64,000 nucleotides of DNA from Dichomitus squalens LYAD-421 SS1 (lineage: Eukaryota > Basidiomycota > Agaricomycetes > Polyporales > Polyporaceae). The stretch lies in the NCBI RefSeq assembly GCF_000275845.1, contig NW_006766885.1:260436-324435 (forward strand). The letters run 5' to 3'. A program made the translations under genes and the position numbers. Positions 12,187 to 23,752 of the stretch are shown here, piece by piece. The notes under the pieces are model-generated. The model ran no database searches. It was given only the letters and a program-made list of their open reading frames with translations, and was not told the DNA's origin. Numbering within the stretch: the first letter of the stretch is position 1; each line of letters opens with the position of its first letter.

Positions 12187-13345
12187 AATCACGTACACCG
12201 TAATCCATCTTCGTCTGTAGCGTAATCGACGCTTCTCGTCTGACGTCGTCGAAGAGCTTGTGAGCCTCCGAGGAGAGCACCTTGTGGTACGGCCGCTGCA
12301 TCCCGTGTCCTAGAATACTAGTAGTGCCCAAATCATCGCGGCCGCATGCCTCACTGATCTACAGATCCCATCCAGTCCAAATCATGGAGAACAGTGGTCT
12401 GGTCCATGCGCACATTCAACGCTGCGCACAACTGGATCGCGGGATCTTGTAGGTCCAAGTGTGCTCAGGAGAGCGACTGAACAGATACATATGGTCGTAG
12501 AAAGCTATGCTGAGCGTCCGTCCGAGAGAAGTACATAGATAGTGTCATGTATTGCCGCATCAGAATGATGAAGGTCAATCCCGAACTGCGGTAGAACGGC
12601 AACACCATTGAGAGACCACTTAGCGAGACACTGCACATGGACAGAGGCTTCCCGGCAATCACCATCTTGACATATGTAGTTAGAACTCTAACGCGCCGCG
12701 GAAGCACAGGCAATTACCATACGCTGCGACAGTATGGCCCGGAAAAGCACGGGCGACGAAGCACGGATGGATATCAAATAGAGGCCAACGTCGCCCGCGC
12801 TTTCCCGCGCCCGACGTGGCCGGCTGACCTGGGGAAGCGGCCGAGAGGGATGCCGGCAGCTGCAGGCTTCTCGCAGTCCCCCATGTGCCAAACACTTACG
12901 GGGATCTCGCCGTCCTTCGTGGCTCGTTCGTGTGCCTCGGCGGCAGCGCTGTGTGTCGTCTGCAGGCCCGCTTTGGCGACCAGGTCGTGGAGATGCGAGC
13001 GGGCTGATCGCTTTTGCATTTGCAGGGAGGTCCCGCGTGGATCTGAAACGTGGCGGTGGAGAGGTGAGCTTCGTGCGGGTTCACGAGAAGGGGGCAGCTG
13101 AGACCACCCCGGGCAGAAGGCCTAGGAAAAGGGAGGAGCCGGTCAGGGGTTGCTTGGGTCCGCTCCGTTCGTTAGGAAGTCACCGAGAGCGGGCGCATCA
13201 CTCCACAGAACGCGGGGGACGGGAATCGTCAAGGTTACCGCTAACGAGTAGCCTGAGAATGCTTGGACGGGTGTATGCCCACAGAGACGGAGACAGCGAC
13301 GTAGGCGATGACAGCGATGAGAAGCTCATTAGGAAGGAAGAGAAC
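12187..13345 (-). CDS. Unrecognised multi-exon protein, possible N-terminal membrane helix
   Basis: Not recognised. The 3' end reads as a convincing exon: GMQRPYHKVLSSEAHKLFDD, then VRREASITLQTKMDYGVRD and a stop at 12187. Before it, after a likely intron, comes DPAIQLCAALNVRMDQTTVL followed by HDLDWMGS, and before that FGIDLHHSDAAIHDTIYVLL. Further upstream, HLHDLVAKAGLQTTHSAAAE ends at a perfect gtaagt donor near 12,896. A frame starting at about 13345 begins MVLFLPNELLIAVIAYVAVS, which looks like a signal anchor. Whether all these pieces belong to one gene is inference; the 3' exons are the best supported. No function is proposed. Confidence 0.35.
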
Positions 13346-13518
13346 CATGATGTAGAGCTGGCCGAACGGGACACGGTGGGAGTAGTGTGAGACGCCAGAT
13401 GTAGATCCGTTAATTGAACGCGACGTCATGTCGGCTTCTCCGGCGAAGACAGGTTAGAAGGTGCTCGCGGCGTCCGCATTTTGGTGAAAAAAATGGAGAA
13501 GAGTGATATCGTCGCCTG

Positions 13519-13962
13519 ATGAAATTGCCGAGAAGTACGTGTATGTCGAGCACGTACGTAGGTGTCGAGAGGGAGGCATGCGGGAGACCTCGACCATTCC
13601 ATGCCGTCACTTGGACCAAGTGCTCGGTCTCGAAGCCTGACCGACGCTTGTACACTGTATTCGTCAACAAGAGGAACACTAGTCACATGACATCAGAGAA
13701 GACGTTACGTACCAGTGCTCCTTGTGTGTTCATGTCGCATATGAGAGAAGACATTACAGTAGAGACTAGAAGCGTTCAAGGAAGCCCCATCGAAGTCGAA
13801 GTCGACGGTCACATTGGAACACCCAAAGTTTTCCTAGCTATAGCTTTCTACAAACAGCGCGAAGTTGCCGTAATTGAAGATGATCCAAGATATTTGAACC
13901 TGGCGAGCAGTGACATCAAGTTTATAGGCGTCTTCCAGGGAGGCGATCTACATCTTTGGTAG
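13519..13962 (+). CDS. Small hypothetical protein
   Basis: Uninterrupted frame of 147 codons with no recognised domain. The second half (GSPIEVEVDGHIGTPKVFLA, then VAVIEDDPRYLNLASSDIKF) has a composition more like real protein than chance frames nearby, alternating hydrophobic and charged residues as in a beta-rich fold. The true start may be the internal Met at about 13736. It could equally be an exon of a larger gene. Confidence 0.25.
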   Translation: MKLPRSTCMSSTYVGVEREACGRPRPFHAVTWTKCSVSKPDRRLYTVFVNKRNTSHMTSEKTLRTSAPCVFMSHMREDITVETRSVQGSPIEVEVDGHIGTPKVFLAIAFYKQREVAVIEDDPRYLNLASSDIKFIGVFQGGDLHLW

Positions 13963-14210
13963 ACTTCTGAAGAGGCTAGGTTGCAGGAAGCCACGTCAGA
14001 TTGAGGTCAGGGTAAATCACAGAGAGTGGCGATGCTCACTCCATCCTTCCCCTGGACGGCCTTGTCGACAGTTTCTTCATCTCTACTGTGAGCGTTGGCG
14101 GTAACATCGAAGATCTCCATGAGAATACCAAAGAAGACCACCTTGATGACAGTGTCACAAGGAGAACTGAGCATGTTGAGAAAACGTCCTGATGATCCAC
14201 GATACAAACA

Positions 14211-14690
14211 TCATGGCTTTAGTCCAACAACATACAACACTGTGTTGTGCAAGCCGAATGGGTCTGCGGTGTCGGCGTGAGATCAATGCGTGTCGTGGTA
14301 TGTACCTCGAAAAATCCCACCTGCTGTGATAAGCGCCGGTGATCTCCGAGCTCGAGTGTAGATACGCGGAGGTTCAAACGTTCACAGTGAGCACCTAGAA
14401 CCGAGCACAAGTCGTCTTGCTCTTTACTCGCGAGCGAAACAACTTCATACACATCATTATTCTCATGGGGGATCTTGGTAATCTCCGGCTAGGCTTCGCA
14501 GAACAACGTCCATTTAGCCTGGCACCCCACCTACGTAGACGGTATCTGATAACGGGATTACGTACCATGGCTGTGACGGAGTCGCCTTCGCAGGTCAAGT
14601 CAACAAGTGCCCATACTTCCAGTGTTCTTCATATGCATCAACATCAGGCCAATTGAATCGTAGAAGACATCGAACTCAAGATATGCTTCA
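14211..14690 (-). CDS. Unrecognised protein, several exons
   Basis: Not recognised. Minus-strand exons read NWPDVDAYEEHWKYGHLLTC followed by EGDSVTAM up to a gtacgt donor. Next comes NNDVYEVVSLASKEQDDLCS and RLNLRVSTLELGDHRRLSQQ up to a gtggga donor, and finally PFGLHNTVLYVVGLKP and a stop at 14211. The consistent frames across the splice sites support a real gene. The 5' end was not found, so the start given is only the edge of the first clear exon. A further open frame downstream (minus 14007-14207) may be a separate piece. Confidence 0.4.
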
Positions 14691-14699
14691 CTTTGTGGA

Positions 14700-15305
14700 C
14701 GTCGGTTCGCTGCGTTGTTGTATAGGCTCCGACTTGGTGTGGAATTTATTGCAGGAGAAGCGCGCGGGTCAAAACTCGAGAGTATTACCCAAGATCCAGC
14801 GTAAGCGTGGTGTCCTTGTACCCGTGTGGACGATCGCGACAGTGAGATAAATGACAGCGGTGGACCTCTAGGCTCTAGTCAGTATGTAATGCTCTGGATT
14901 CGCTTTGGAGGTGGACAACACATCCCTATCGGGAGGCCATAAAAGTCAATATCGTACATTGATGCGCATTGATGCCTACCAAATTATGCATTTTGAGTAG
15001 AGGTCGGAATGCTTTCTGCGCAAGGCCGATGAAGAATTGACATGACTAACGCGAAGTGCAGCTCAGCCCTGTAGTGTGTTAGACGCACACCGGCTAGTTT
15101 CGGAAACCGTGCCGCCACTAGTAGTAAGTATGCCGAATACACTCGCGCTCCCGAGAAGCAGTCGGATCTGGTTTGAAACGGTATCACATTCCACAGAAGT
15201 GTGCTATTACTCGTACTAAAGCTGACCCTGCATCCCTACATCGTCCAGGAGTGCCTACCCCTCGATGGTAAATACCAGTTTGGTATTACATAGCCCTCGT
15301 ACGAG
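14700..15305. other. Intergenic, no gene seen
   Basis: Nothing recognisable. It may contain the missing 5' part of the small minus-strand gene at 14.2-14.7 kb and the 3' UTR of the MDR oxidoreductase. Confidence 0.4.
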
Positions 15306-16605
15306 TCAGCCTGTCGTTTCCTGAGGATGTACGACGAGCTTCGTCGCATTCAGGCCCTTCCTGACGCGCTCCAGCCCAGCAGGAATGGCTGAAAGACCTC
15401 CAGGAAGAACCTCCACATTGTTTGACTACGAAGCAGCCGTCAACACAGGGTATAGTACAAGAGGACGCTGGAGACATACTTTCAACGCCCCGGACTCTAA
15501 CCAGCCTGACAGATGCTTGAACATGGCGACGCCGGTCTCTCTACCCTCGGGCACGTACACGCTAGCGAAAACCTCTACAATCGTCTTGCTTTCGTCAGCC
15601 ATTTGTTCTGCGGCCGATATGGCTTTATCCCAAGTGATGATGAGAGTGCCACCTGAGGCAAGCGCATCGAAAGCGACATGCTGGGTGTCGGGGTCCGCGA
15701 TCGCATCATACGCAAAAGTGAGGGCTGTTCCGGCCGTGATGGATGCAATCTGGAATAGAAGGTCCGAATGAGAGAGGTGCCGGTCGAGGACGTGGGTGGC
15801 GCCGAGGGAAGTCAGCAAGGGTGCGTTGCGGGGAGACGCAGTTGTGATGATTGGAGAGAACTTTGCCAGTCTCGCCAACTGAATCACTGATATCTCAGTT
15901 CAGTACCGAAGTGCATCACGACAACATGGGATGCAGGAGCGTCGACGCACCGGACTGTCCCACGGAGGACGCACCACCCATAATAAGAGCAGGCTTCCCA
16001 GCATACGCAGTGAGCCCTGACTCCACCCACGGAGGAATGAAGTGCGCGCTCTTGGACGACGGGTGGTGGTTGTACATGCCTAGAACCGCTGTGGCAATGG
16101 CGACTGGCAGTGTGGCGACCTCATCAAACGAAAACCCCGACGGAATCTGGGTATAACTCAATGTCAGATACCAGCGTAGTACACCAGTCACTTTGCGTGC
16201 CCACCTTTGCGGTGAGCTCCGCCGGTACGAGAGCATACTACTGAAATGCGCCGTACTGGGGTTCAAAGAAACCTTGCCAGAAACTAAATCACAGGAACAC
16301 TCAGCATATATGCGAGTAGGTACCATTCGCAACTTTTGAACTCACATCCTGTCGCCTTTCGCAAGCGTGGTAACATCGGAGCCAATATCTTCCACGATCC
16401 CCGCACCGTCCGTGCCGAGCACCGCAGGGTATGTCGAGACAAAGACTCCGTAGGCCTGGATCTTCCACTCGACAGGATTCAGGGCAGCTGACTCGACGCG
16501 GACGAGAACTTCCAGTGGGCCGGGAGAGGGAATCATGGTGGACCCGACGACGAACTTGCCTTGCTTCGCGGGGAGTATGAGCGCTTTCTGCATGAGGGAA
16601 GCCAT
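15306..16605 (-). CDS. MDR-family oxidoreductase (quinone oxidoreductase / enoyl reductase-like)
   Basis: Medium-chain dehydrogenase/reductase without the structural zinc cluster, probably NADPH-dependent. The N-terminal GroES-like part reads PGPLEVLVRVESAALNPVEW, then YPAVLGTDGAGIVEDIGSDV and LAKGDRM. The middle has IPSGFSFDEVATLPVAIATA, and the nucleotide-binding fold starts ALIMGGASSVGQS. It is followed by VIQLARLAKFSPIITTASPR and LLTSLGATHVLDR. The C-terminus is GLERVRKGLNATKLVVHPQE with a stop at 15306. This is the layout of fungal alcohol dehydrogenase-like 'zinc-binding' oxidoreductases, some of which work as trans-acting enoyl reductases; no polyketide synthase lies nearby. At least three short introns. 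Start chosen at MASLMQKALILPAK; an in-frame Met at 16686 would add 27 residues. Confidence 0.85.
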
Positions 16606-17677
16606 CCGTGCGTAGGGAACTGAGGGAAGAAGGCTCGGGCTGCAACGGCTTGCGAGGGACAGCTTTATACCTTGAGGAAGCGCCACGCTCGGACTCTTCT
16701 GGATTGTGCGGTATATATAGTATGAGCCGGTGAAACAACTAAAGTGAATCGTTCGATGGTCTCACTTTCGTGCGATCTGAATGTGCGAGAAGGTGCATCC
16801 AGGACACCATCAACGACCGGTCTGCAAAACCTTGTCACGGCGGGTTTGGAGCGATCTGACTTGTGCATGATCTAGCCCATCTCAACGAGCTATCACTGCG
16901 CACGCACCTTGAGTATCTAGCATAAGGGCCTGCCCGCCGAGAATTACACCCGAGATGCATGGTGTTGCAGTGTATCACGAGAGGCCTCGGGTACATAGAT
17001 CCCTATCAATGCGATGCCTGAGGCTGTGAACTCTACCCGCAAAGCTCCAATTGAGTGCAATGTGTCGGGTACATTGAAAGACCCACTTACAGCAATGCAA
17101 GGGGACTTCGCACGTCGTCACCGCAATCGCGGCCTGATGGCTCGGCGGAGGGGATTTTGACCGCTGGCAGCCTTTCAGGTTTGTGCCTAAGAGCCCGATG
17201 CAACGTGAAGGGGATACTGGGCGATGGTCTAACCTGAGCGTCAAGAATGTATGACCGGAGCACCACACACTGAATGCGACCTAGTGGCTATTTGGCAGCG
17301 TTCAACACCTCGGGCAGGACACCGATGACCGAATTTGAAGCTCCCAGCTGGAGGTTGAAGGTGATGTCCGCGTTGCAAGACTTGATGATGCAACCTAAAA
17401 TCGTGCTGCGCAGGATAGTCTATGATAGGCTATGAAACAATACGAGCAGATCCGCAGGTGGGCTTCAAGTCTCTGCGCCGAACACGTCAAGAGAAGAGCA
17501 ACTTGTTCAGCTGCCAGTGGGCGCTACATGAAGATCTCCGATCGCCTCAACGCCTTTTCCATGTACGGCACATGAGACGCCTTGAGCGCTTGAGCGCAGA
17601 CGGTTGACGTCTGTTTTCCTCCCTTACCTGCGCAACCACTACCCTCTCTGTACTGTCTTGGCTGCTCTACTGCTCCG
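16606..17677. other. Divergent intergenic region
   Basis: Lies between the start of the MDR gene (minus) and the start of the glycosyltransferase-like gene (plus). It should hold both promoters. A possible TATA on the minus strand is tatata near 16,712-16,718. No gene was recognised. Confidence 0.4.
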
Positions 17678-19083
17678 TTGGGTGTTCCTGCAATGCAAGA
17701 AGACGCCGAGCGAACATGGACAGCAGGCACGCTGCCGAAGGCCAGAGGAATTGTCGCTAGCAAGGCGCCAAGTATGGAACTTGAAGATGGCCGACACATT
17801 CCGAGGAGAGCTAGAGCCTACTCCCACAGCACGAGGAATTCTCTGCTTCATCACGTTGACACTTGGCTCTACAGTATACTTCCAACTACCTTGCGCTCCT
17901 CTATCCCTACGCTGGCTTTGCTCTATTGCGTTCTCAGCGTGTGGCTCTTCTCTGGCTACATAACCTTTGGGTTGGGGTACCTCTCGCGCGCCTCTGACAC
18001 TCATGTTTCACCACAAGGTAACGCTCATTGGTTTTTATTTGTTGGTTATCACTCAAGGTAGATCTCGTAGAGCCGTCCGTCTTGGAATCACTCCCGCAGG
18101 ACCATCTGCTATCCAAGGTCTCGTCATTGCATACTCTCACGCTGGATCCGGATGTCCTAGGCACTCAAATCGACCGCTCTGTGTTTTCTGCATGCATATG
18201 GGCTACAGAAGAGGAGCTTGACATGATTGTTCCATGGGCGGAAAGGTGGACAGGTACGAGTCATGCAGATCATGTTGTCCATTTGGCGTCACATCCATAG
18301 GTCCCTTGAGTCTTCTCGTCACGACTACGGCGTCCCGTGGCTCTCCTCGACACGGGGCTCTGCTGTCCAATCTTGTAAAACTCCAGGCGAAGAACTCTGT
18401 GCTGCAGCAGACGCTCTCGGCGCACATTCTACACCTTGGTCCCAGCATGGAAGCTCGGCCGAACGCATTCCTCAACCTAGCGCGCTTACTTTCGCCCAGT
18501 CCTCAAGCGGTGCTCTTTCCTGGCAACCTTTCCTATACGCCTCCGAAGAATCTTCACAAGAGCCTGATGGCGCAGAAACCGTACTCGTCCTCAGCTATGG
18601 CTGGTCAGATCCCAAATCGCAAGCCTGTCGTCCTCACTATGCGCGATCATACCTCGTTCCCCTTTACGCCGCTGGCTCCTCTCGTTCTCTCTCGCGATGA
18701 CTCAACATGGTGCACTGAGCGGTTCTTCTACAATGTCTCGCGCTCTACGGACTGGGAGGAATGTCTCTGGCAGGTCTGGCTCGAGAATTTCGGCGATCTT
18801 GAAGTTAAAGCGCTGCAAGGTTGGATCCCCGCATTACCAGACAGGCCCGATGGTTGGCTATCCGAGAACGCTGCAATGGTGAACATTTCCTGTCGCATCG
18901 TGTGCCCACATTGGCTGAATAGTCCCGCAGAAAGTACACCGGAGGCTCTCGACCAAGTTCAGAAGCGAGACGTGCGCGCTTGCGGTTCGTAGATTCACTG
19001 CGTTACAAGACTTAGGGAGCAACGTCGACATGAAGAAGGCGCGGTGGCTTAAACGTGTTTGCCGAGGATGGAGTTCCGCTTGA
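17678..19083 (+). CDS. LARGE-like glycosyltransferase (GT49-type), type II membrane protein
   Basis: Exon 1 encodes a cytoplasmic tail and a membrane anchor (SSIPTLALLYCVLSVWLFSG). Exon 2 begins VDLVEPSVLESLPQDHLLSK. Exon 3 begins GPLSLLVTTTASRGSPRHGA and includes ARPNAFLNLARLLSPSPQAV, LFPGNLS, SFPFTPLAPLVLSRDDSTWC, TERFF and DWEECLWQVWLENFGDLEV. After an intron opening at ATG|gtgaac, the last exon gives KVHRRLSTKFRSETCALAVR and ends RWLKRVCRGWSSA at 19083. This motif order is the one I associate with fungal LARGE/GT49-like proteins; the enzyme reaction in fungi is not established. Golgi location is inferred from the anchor. No clear DxD metal site was identified, so the family call rests on the C-terminal motifs. 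Confidence 0.65.
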
Positions 19084-19507
19084 CCGCAAACAATTGCTTG
19101 TTTAAAAGTCACTGTTGGTGCCAAGTACTGCATGTCCCTGTATCTTCCCTTTGTGATCGCTACTACGAAATCTTGTTCACCACGACGTTGGGTACACAAT
19201 ATCGCAATAAGTGTTGTGGGTCACATTTTTTATATCTGCAAGTACCAGAACTGATCCCAGTAAGGGGGTGAGCAATGAGCAACTCTACGGGCAGCAAGAG
19301 TCATGTACCCTGTTCGAGGTAACTCGGATCGAAGGCGACATGCGCGCCGTGGCTCAGCGTCCCGTGATTCATTGGCGGTCGCAAGCTTTTCAAGTAGAAC
19401 GCGATCTCGACATCATTTGCACCCAGATTGAGGGGACACGACACAAGCAGATCAATTTCGTCATATGATAATACACCTAGCAGCGTTGATTGATCCGAAA
19501 TGACTTC
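19084..19507. other. Convergent intergenic region
   Basis: Between the glycosyltransferase-like gene and BTB paralogue A. A plus-strand frame (19211-19468) contains RIEGDMRAVAQRPVIHWRSQ and could be a relic, but it has no context to support a gene. Confidence 0.35.
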
Positions 19508-20988
19508 CTAGTACGGTTTGCGACAGCTGCTGCAATACATGGACGTGGTTGAGTTACATTTGTTGGGGCAGGGCCTTGAGGCAACCACCTTCACGAGTAC
19601 TGAAGCGAGAACCGAGGCAGCGCCACGAGGCAACTCCCCGTCCTCGAGGTACTGGAACCATGTCGGCAAGCGTTCTATGATCGACGGGTCTCTGATATGA
19701 TCCCGGAGGTATTCTATCTCAATTTCTTGGACACCAGGATGTCTGATCCATAGCAAATTAGCAAGTGCACGTGCAGAAAGGGGCTTCAGAGGCATAAACG
19801 TACAAGAGTGTGAAGGAGGAAAAGAGTTCGGTGAGTATATTGCGCGGAGAGAGCTTTGACTGAATGTCCTTGAGGGCTTCTTCCTTCAAGGAGTCGATCC
19901 CATACTAGTTCCCGATTCAGAATGAGAGAAGCGGGTGATCAAGGTGGCACATACCTTCTCTGCGAGCCTATACATTGACTTCGGAGAGCAAGGCGGAGGC
20001 TCAAAGAAATCTTTCTGGTTGCGCTTACTTATATCGGGCCGCGCACGCTCCTGCGATTTCAAGGAAGCAAAAGACAGACGGCCTGAGTATGCGTAGAAGA
20101 CGAAGGCCTTCCAACTGCAGAAAGAATTATCGAGGAGCCGTAGTATTGAACCATAAGACTTACGTGCGATATGCGATATCTTCTATGAACACTACGCGCC
20201 CCTGGCGGGTGAGGTTACCTTCCTTGGTTTGATCTTGAACGGGAGGATCCCTCTTCTCAGTGGTCCCATCAATTTCTCCCGCACCTCCATCGGTGTCCTT
20301 TTTGAGCGCAAGATAATCAGATTGGCAAATCCTAACTGTTTTCGAGATGGCATACCTCCAAACCAGAACTCTGATCTTTGCCCCGCTTGGCAGTGGTCGA
20401 AAGTGTATGAAGACTGCCTATAGAATCCTTGAAAATGAGCGTTTCAGAGGAGTCCTCGTCATCTGACTCGAGTAGTTCCTCCTCCAAATCGCTGTCAGAA
20501 ACGTAGTCATAGTCCTCGGTGAATGGCGGTCTACTGGAGGGGTAAGGGGCATCCATGTTCGTGATGCCGCTTTCCGAGAAGCCTTTCCCGATCAGGACTA
20601 TCGTACACCGTGCCGATAAGCTGAAGGAATGCGTGTCAAATAGAATGTCAGGCGACATACCAAAGTCAAAGTGCGACGATGCCTTGCGGATGAGGGCGCT
20701 GTTACCGAAGAGGGCGCGGGGAGTATCGACTCGTCCGGAGCGGGAGAGGCGGGAGAATGAATAAAACTTGACGTCCTCAAACGCCTTGCCTTCAATGCTG
20801 GCGAGCATCGCGTACTGCGAGACTTCTTCTCTAGTGGCGGTGTCCATTGGTGGCGAGATATCATGACTGTCTGCGGCAGAGGCTCGAATTGTAGTACGTT
20901 TGCCCTTTGCACGTTTTGCTGATTTTGCGGAGTTCTTCCCAGTGAGGGTTGAGGCGGTTCTGACTCTGGTTTCTAGTAGGGGATCCAT
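19508..20988 (-). CDS. BTB/POZ domain protein, paralogue A
   Basis: BTB domains mediate dimerisation and serve, among other roles, as substrate adaptors for cullin-3 ligases; Agaricomycetes carry large families of stand-alone BTB proteins. Exon 1 gives a Lys-rich head and then AFEDVKFYSFSRLSRSGRVD and NSALIRKASSHFDF. After a short intron comes FSESGITNMDAPYPSSRPPF with an acidic run (SDSDLEEELLESDDEDSSE). Further exons give QGRVVFIEDIAYRT, WKAFVFYAYSGRLSFASLKS, CSPKSMYRLAEK, DSLKEEALKDIQSKLSPRNI, and the last one EIEIEYLRDHIRDPSIIERL ending CSSCRKPY. All splice sites look canonical and no frame break was found. It is the most downstream member of the tandem array. Confidence 0.85.
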
Positions 20989-21905
20989 GAGCAGATGAAC
21001 GATATCACTTCCTGTGAGCCTGGCTTATATTCGCCGACAGGCGGCCTGCGAATGCAACCTCGTTGACGTGTGAGAAAGCAAGAGGATTTGGGAAGATCGC
21101 ATGATCAAGGGAGATCGAGATAGAAGAGCACCCTCTGCCGTAGGCCAACAACTGTTTAGTAGAACATCCTACCGCAGCACAATATTGGACTGTTTGAGAA
21201 GTACTCGGCCCTGCTCACAATTCTTGATGTTCTCAGCGGCGGATGAACATTCACTGGCAGGTCAGGTCATGACGTTACAGGACACGCGAGTCCCTCATGT
21301 GTAGACCCTGCAGGGTCTACCGCAGCAATATCGACACCGGCCACCGGCTTGCGCAGGTTATGAGTGTGAAGGCGGTACGCACCCGTGCATTGCGGCTCAT
21401 GCGGGGATGGCTTCCCATACTCAATGATACCCGGGGACAAAGCACCGATCATCCCCAGATCCATTCGGGTAAACATCCGGCGAAGGGAACGTGCCGAACT
21501 TGTTCGCAGAGCTCTTGGGGGGCTCGCCTTCGGCTAAGCCGGTTGTAGACCTCTTCATAGCTCGGATTTCAGCTGACAAGTGGGGCATGGGGGAGGAAGC
21601 GATGGTCCGATCCTGTTCTGCTCCTGGCCTCCGGCTGCTGTGAAATACAAGAGAGATGAAGCTTGAAAGCTTGAAGACCCAGATTGGACGTGCACGCAGG
21701 TATCCCCACTGCACAATCATGAGGTACGTCGCGGCGGGCCAACAGGTGCACCAGGCCTGGCCACCATCTAGGCGCCGGTTCGGATTCTTAGTCACAGATC
21801 GCGATGCGTCGTGACGCGGAATGTCTGCATCTGACTGAACGTTGGCGGCACGTCGGAATCATGCTCTCAGTCCCAGGATCGATACTGCAACAGACGCATA
21901 GTAGA
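20989..21905. other. Spacer between BTB paralogues A and B
   Basis: No gene supported. A minus-strand frame around 21267-21795 is open but lacks recognisable motifs. The stretch contains a perfect 20-bp palindrome at 21301 and several copies of ctaccgcagca, a short motif that also occurs upstream of the other BTB genes (near 24,110 and 29,055), suggesting shared ancestral flanks. Confidence 0.4.
21301..21320. repeat. Perfect 20-bp palindrome
   Basis: The sequence gtagaccctgcagggtctac equals its own reverse complement. It lies upstream of BTB paralogue A. It could be a binding site for a dimeric factor or simply chance; no companion copy was found. Confidence 0.8.
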
Positions 21906-23752
21906 TCAGTCAAAGCCTAAGCTACTACAAGTGCTATAGCGAGCGTCCACATTAAAGTCGTTGTTACGAGATATGCCTTGACATTTGCGTAGACTCGCTA
22001 CTCGGCCGTCTTCTGCTCCGATGATCCAGGCAATTGCAGACTGGAATCCGCAGAAGAATCTGACACGCCCGGCTTCGTCGAAGATTGCAGGGCGTTGAGC
22101 GTAGTGAAAAGTGATGCAAACAGCGAGGCAAAAATTTCGGACGCGCCACTGGGTACTTAGCTGATTTTGCTCCAGCTTACGTAGCCACGAGGGAAGTCGT
22201 GATTGAATCCCTGTATCCTCCATATTTGAGTGCAGATACTCGAGCTCCATATTACGTACGTCTGGATAGCTACGTAAGGGCAAATTAGCCTTATCGCGTC
22301 TGGCAATCAAAGAATCCGGACAAGAAAGGCTGACCGTGAAGTGAATGACGTGAATATCTCCTCGAGGATATTGAGGGGAGAGAGCTTGGCTTTGATGTCC
22401 TCGATGGCCTTCTTCTGCAAAGATGGGATGTTGTACTAATTGGATATCAGCCATGAGTTTCATCAAGAGGACCGGGGAGGTTGTCACCTTGTGCGCAACC
22501 CGATACATCGATTTCGGAGAGCAGAGAGGTGCCGTGTCGGACTCTGCCTTCATAGCTTGCTTTTGCAATTGGGACGCGAGAGGTGCGAAGTTGAGCTCTC
22601 CAAAGTAGGTATAGAATATAAAGGCTTTCCAGCTACAGAGGCGGGAGATGAGTCGAGACCTTTGTCGGCAGACATGAAGGATACGACGCACGTGGTGTAT
22701 GCGACGTCTTTTAGGACGACCACGCGCTCAGGCTTCATGACGACCCTCTTCGACTCCGGGAGTGTCACCTCGGCCCAATCTGCTTCTCCCCTCTCTTCGC
22801 CCCTCGTTCCCGCTTCGCATCGAGTTGCCTGCACGGCAGAAAATCAGTTCTATATTGGTCGAGTGAACATGGCGACACGTGCGTACCTGGACACTAGAAG
22901 AGCCCTCCCGCTCCCCCTCCGCGCGGCCCAGCCCAATGAAGTCTGCAGGCGTCTCAAACACATCGTCTTCGTCATCCAGGTCGCTATCTGAACTATAGTC
23001 ATACGAACCCGCGTCGACTTGCTGAGAAACTGGTTGCGGTGCGCCAATGTTCCGGACCCCAGGGTCGGTCTCGAGAACTAGTAAACAGTCAATATACGCC
23101 AACGCATGGGGCGTGGTCGACAAATGCTAGGTGACATACGGGGATTGAAATGAGCGGTCACGTTGCGAATGAGTGCGCTGTTCGCGACGAGTGGCAAGGC
23201 ATTGCCGACGGCCTTGCGATTCCGTAGACGTCGAGAGAAAGCGTAGAACTTGACATCTTCAAAGGGCTTCCCTGTGATGCTAGCGAGGATAGCGGCACGG
23301 TGGATCCCCATGGTCAAGAGCGATGGGTCCAGGTCCGGTGCGGCCGTTCTGGTGGTCTGGGTGACAGAAGGAACAACCAAATCGACGGTCGCCTTGGCCT
23401 TGGCCTTTTTGGAGGCTAGTCTCGATTTCATCAGCTCCTTCTTGGACATCTTCTTTGGCCGGGATGGCGAGGGAGGCGAGGGAGGGACTGCAGCATCGAT
23501 ATCCGTACTAGGCTGACAGTCGGAAGGTTGTTTGCAGGCGGACACGTCGTCGGAAGGAATGTTGCTGGCCGGCTCGTCGTCAGGAGATTTGCTCTGGGCG
23601 GTAGACTCGCCATCAGGAGGATCGGAATCGGTACCAGGCGTGCTGTTGGTAGGCTCGGGAGCGCTAGGGTTGCTCTGAAGAAGCTGCTTGCAGAAGCGTT
23701 CGCTTAGAAAAAGATCAAACTTGCGCAGAGCAATTGCGAAATTACTGACCAT
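21906..23752 (-). CDS. BTB/POZ domain protein, paralogue B, with frameshifted C-terminus
   Basis: Starts with a Ser/Pro/Asp-rich region and a Lys-rich stretch (KKMSKKELMKSRLASKKAKA). The BTB core follows: KPFEDVKFYAFSRRLRNRKA, NSALIRNVTAHFN, YDYSSDSDLDDEDDVFETPA, RVVVLKDVAYTT, WKAFIFYTYFGELNFAPLAS, CSPKSMYRVAHK and RNMELEYLHSNMEDTGIQSR. After WLRKLEQNQL the annotated frame departs from its paralogues. A 4-base insertion (agta on the coding strand, near 22,155) shifts the frame, and the family-like continuation (SGASEIFASLFASLF) is in another frame. As it stands, the protein ends with an unrelated tail at 21906. It may still be functional, since the BTB core is intact. Confidence 0.75.
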
